From Thamnaconus septentrionalis (Eukaryota > Chordata > Actinopteri > Tetraodontiformes > Monacanthidae), in the NCBI GenBank assembly GCA_009823395.1, contig CM020506.1, positions 4,922,501 through 4,986,500 on the forward strand: a DNA stretch of 64,000 nucleotides, given 5' to 3'. Position numbers and translations under genes: made by a program. Positions 62,359 to 64,000 of the stretch are shown here, one piece after another. Within the stretch, counting starts at the first letter, position 1. Each line of letters begins with the position of its first letter. The notes under the pieces are model-generated. The model worked only from the letters and a program-made list of their open reading frames with translations. It made no database searches and was not told where the DNA came from.

Positions 62359-64000
62359 TTTGATGCAACTTTGTTGTTTAGGTCACATGAAGAGCAATTC
62401 CTAGCACAATGAATTACTTGGCGCCTCTTCACTGCCCATTAGATAACTGCCCACATACTTAAACATGCGGCTGTACATTAATGAGAAGAGCGCTCGCTCG
62501 GCATGCAAACAAACCGCTGACATTTTAAATGTTGTGTTGGTTTGGGAGCTGCGGGGGAAAAAATGAAGCTGTTAGTTTGTGTTGGAGTTGCTGCCAATGC
62601 ACGCTGACTGAATGTAATGTACATTAGAATGGCTGTGATTACTGCATGGGCCTATTTATCTCAGGAGCTGGCCTGAGACTTGATTATAATGCCGTGGTGT
62701 TGAGTTTTTGCTTATTAACCTAATTATGAATAGATAGCATGCGGCGCTATTGTGAATCATGGGCTTGCATTTAGATGTCCTTTGGGAACTGGCTTTGTTT
62801 TAAAAGATTTTCCATTAGTTCAGCACAAATTCAGCCACTATTAAAGTCCTGTTGGCTCAAGGGATGTGGACAGTTGAACAAAGATCCCACACAAAACACT
62901 TTTAAGTCATATCCTAAGAATAAAAAAAAGATTATCACAATCACTTTAGTTCATCTTAAATCGACTTTATTTCTTGTTCAATTTAACAAATCCCATCAAG
63001 AGGGAAGATTTGCTGATTTGATTCATATCAGCTCATGTCTGCAGAGATCATTTCTGAAATTTATATGCATCCATCCATCTTGGTTCATTATTACACACCG
63101 TATTCCCGTCAGCGCCTGAGATGCTTTATTGGTGTCTGCCCCGCTGCGCCCAACATCCAGCCCACACATGCAACATGTTCCATACAGTCGCCGCTGATGA
63201 GCTCTCAGCTTAACGTGGTTAATGTTTGTCGCTCCCCAACCACCTCTGTGCCGTGCTGAGCTTGTTGTTTTTCAAATGTGGGCAGTGATGAGGTTAGGGC
63301 CGACGCGTTGTCTCCAGTGCGTTGGCCCGCGTGAACTACTTGTAGCTTTATTATTGTCTGCTCGCGCTTTTTTTCCATCAAGGATCTCTGAGGGCCTTTA
63401 GCGGCGCTGAGCTCTCACTTATTGCGTGATGTTTGTCCGTCCAAGCTGTTTGTTATGTAAGAAAGTGGGACCTGTCAACAAATGGGGAGGGGGTTCTGAA
63501 AGTTTCGAACCAAAAACTCTTTGTTTTTTGATACCTCAAGTTGACGCCTGAGGCAAAGGCCTCAAGTCTGAAATCTTCCCTCATCTGTAGAGTGAAATGC
63601 AAACATTTCTTTTTTACTTATAACTTTCTTGTTACTTACTTGCTTCAGACTTCACTGTCAGTGTCTCTAAAACTTCTGCAACACTGCACACCAGTCAACA
63701 CAGAGGTCCTTCAAAGGTAGGTCACTCTGGACGCTTCTTCAAAGGTTACAGGCAGCCAGCAGGTGTTGAATTCACCTCAGCCAGGTTTTTTTTTCTTTTT
63801 CCTGAGCAGTTGCTCAAATCTCCGGAACTCTACATTTTTATTTTTTTTTAATACAGCTTCTCCCAGCGGACGAGCCTGACCTTCAGTGAGCTGCAGCTTC
63901 TTTGACTGACGAGACGCCGCAGGTGCTAAACTTGTAAGTTTGCACCAGCTGCGAACAGAATCCGGACAGGAAGATCAGCGCTGTCCTCCCCTCAGGATCC
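60046..64000. other. Non-coding stretch to the right edge
   Basis: No recognisable coding exon. Near the edge, gtaagt at about 63931 (after gctaaactt) could be the donor of a non-coding first exon of a gene to the right, but this is one weak motif. The segments at about 61160-61480 and 62480-62770 are rich in TAAT-type words and poor in simple repeats; regulatory function is possible and untested. Confidence 0.4.
62262..62355 (+). repeat. (GA)n microsatellite
   Basis: About 47 GA units with GTGA and GCGA interruptions in the left part and a pure right part. Confidence 0.96.

Overview
The window looks like nuclear DNA of a teleost fish. Genes are split by short GT-AG introns, AT-rich non-coding DNA carries many CA/GA/CT microsatellites, and the recognisable proteins are vertebrate: camk1, an HSF5-like factor, nek4, spcs1, glt8d1, gnl3, a fish-type C2H2 zinc-finger gene, an A1 adenosine receptor and bcl2l15. 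No prokaryotic, viral or CRISPR features were seen. Species cannot be fixed from the sequence alone. All identities rest on remembered family sequences, not on searches.

Layout. 1-8 kb: the first coding exon of camk1 (minus strand), with an intact HSF-type DNA-binding ORF on the opposite strand upstream of it; a CpG-rich promoter at about 7.7-8.0 kb may be the camk1 promoter. 9.3-25 kb: a compact housekeeping block, nek4(+), spcs1(-), glt8d1(+), gnl3(-). The same four genes are neighbours on human 3p21.1. spcs1/glt8d1 are head to head; nek4/spcs1 and glt8d1/gnl3 are tail to tail with polyadenylation signals only about 100-170 bp apart. Two introns of gnl3 carry paralogous box C/D snoRNAs. 25.8-29.6 kb: a two-exon C2H2 zinc-finger gene, head to head with gnl3. 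29.6-49 kb: a gene-poor stretch holding a LINE remnant, hAT-like remnants, foldback sequences and a telomere-like satellite (39.15-40.29 kb). 49.4-53.1 kb: an adora1-type adenosine receptor in three coding exons, with one apparent missing base in TM5. 57.8-60.0 kb: bcl2l15 (minus strand) in four exons. 60-64 kb: no gene recognised.

Functionally the central block covers protein secretion (Spcs1), Golgi/ER glycosyl transfer (Glt8d1), nucleolar GTPase and ribosome-related work (Gnl3 plus its snoRNAs) and a cilia/DNA-damage kinase (Nek4). These are linked by position, not by a shared pathway. The observations most worth follow-up are the snoRNA pair, the telomere-repeat satellite, the frame break and extra intron in the adenosine receptor, the DBD-only HSF ORF, and a near-perfect palindrome that duplicates a tRNA A-box.
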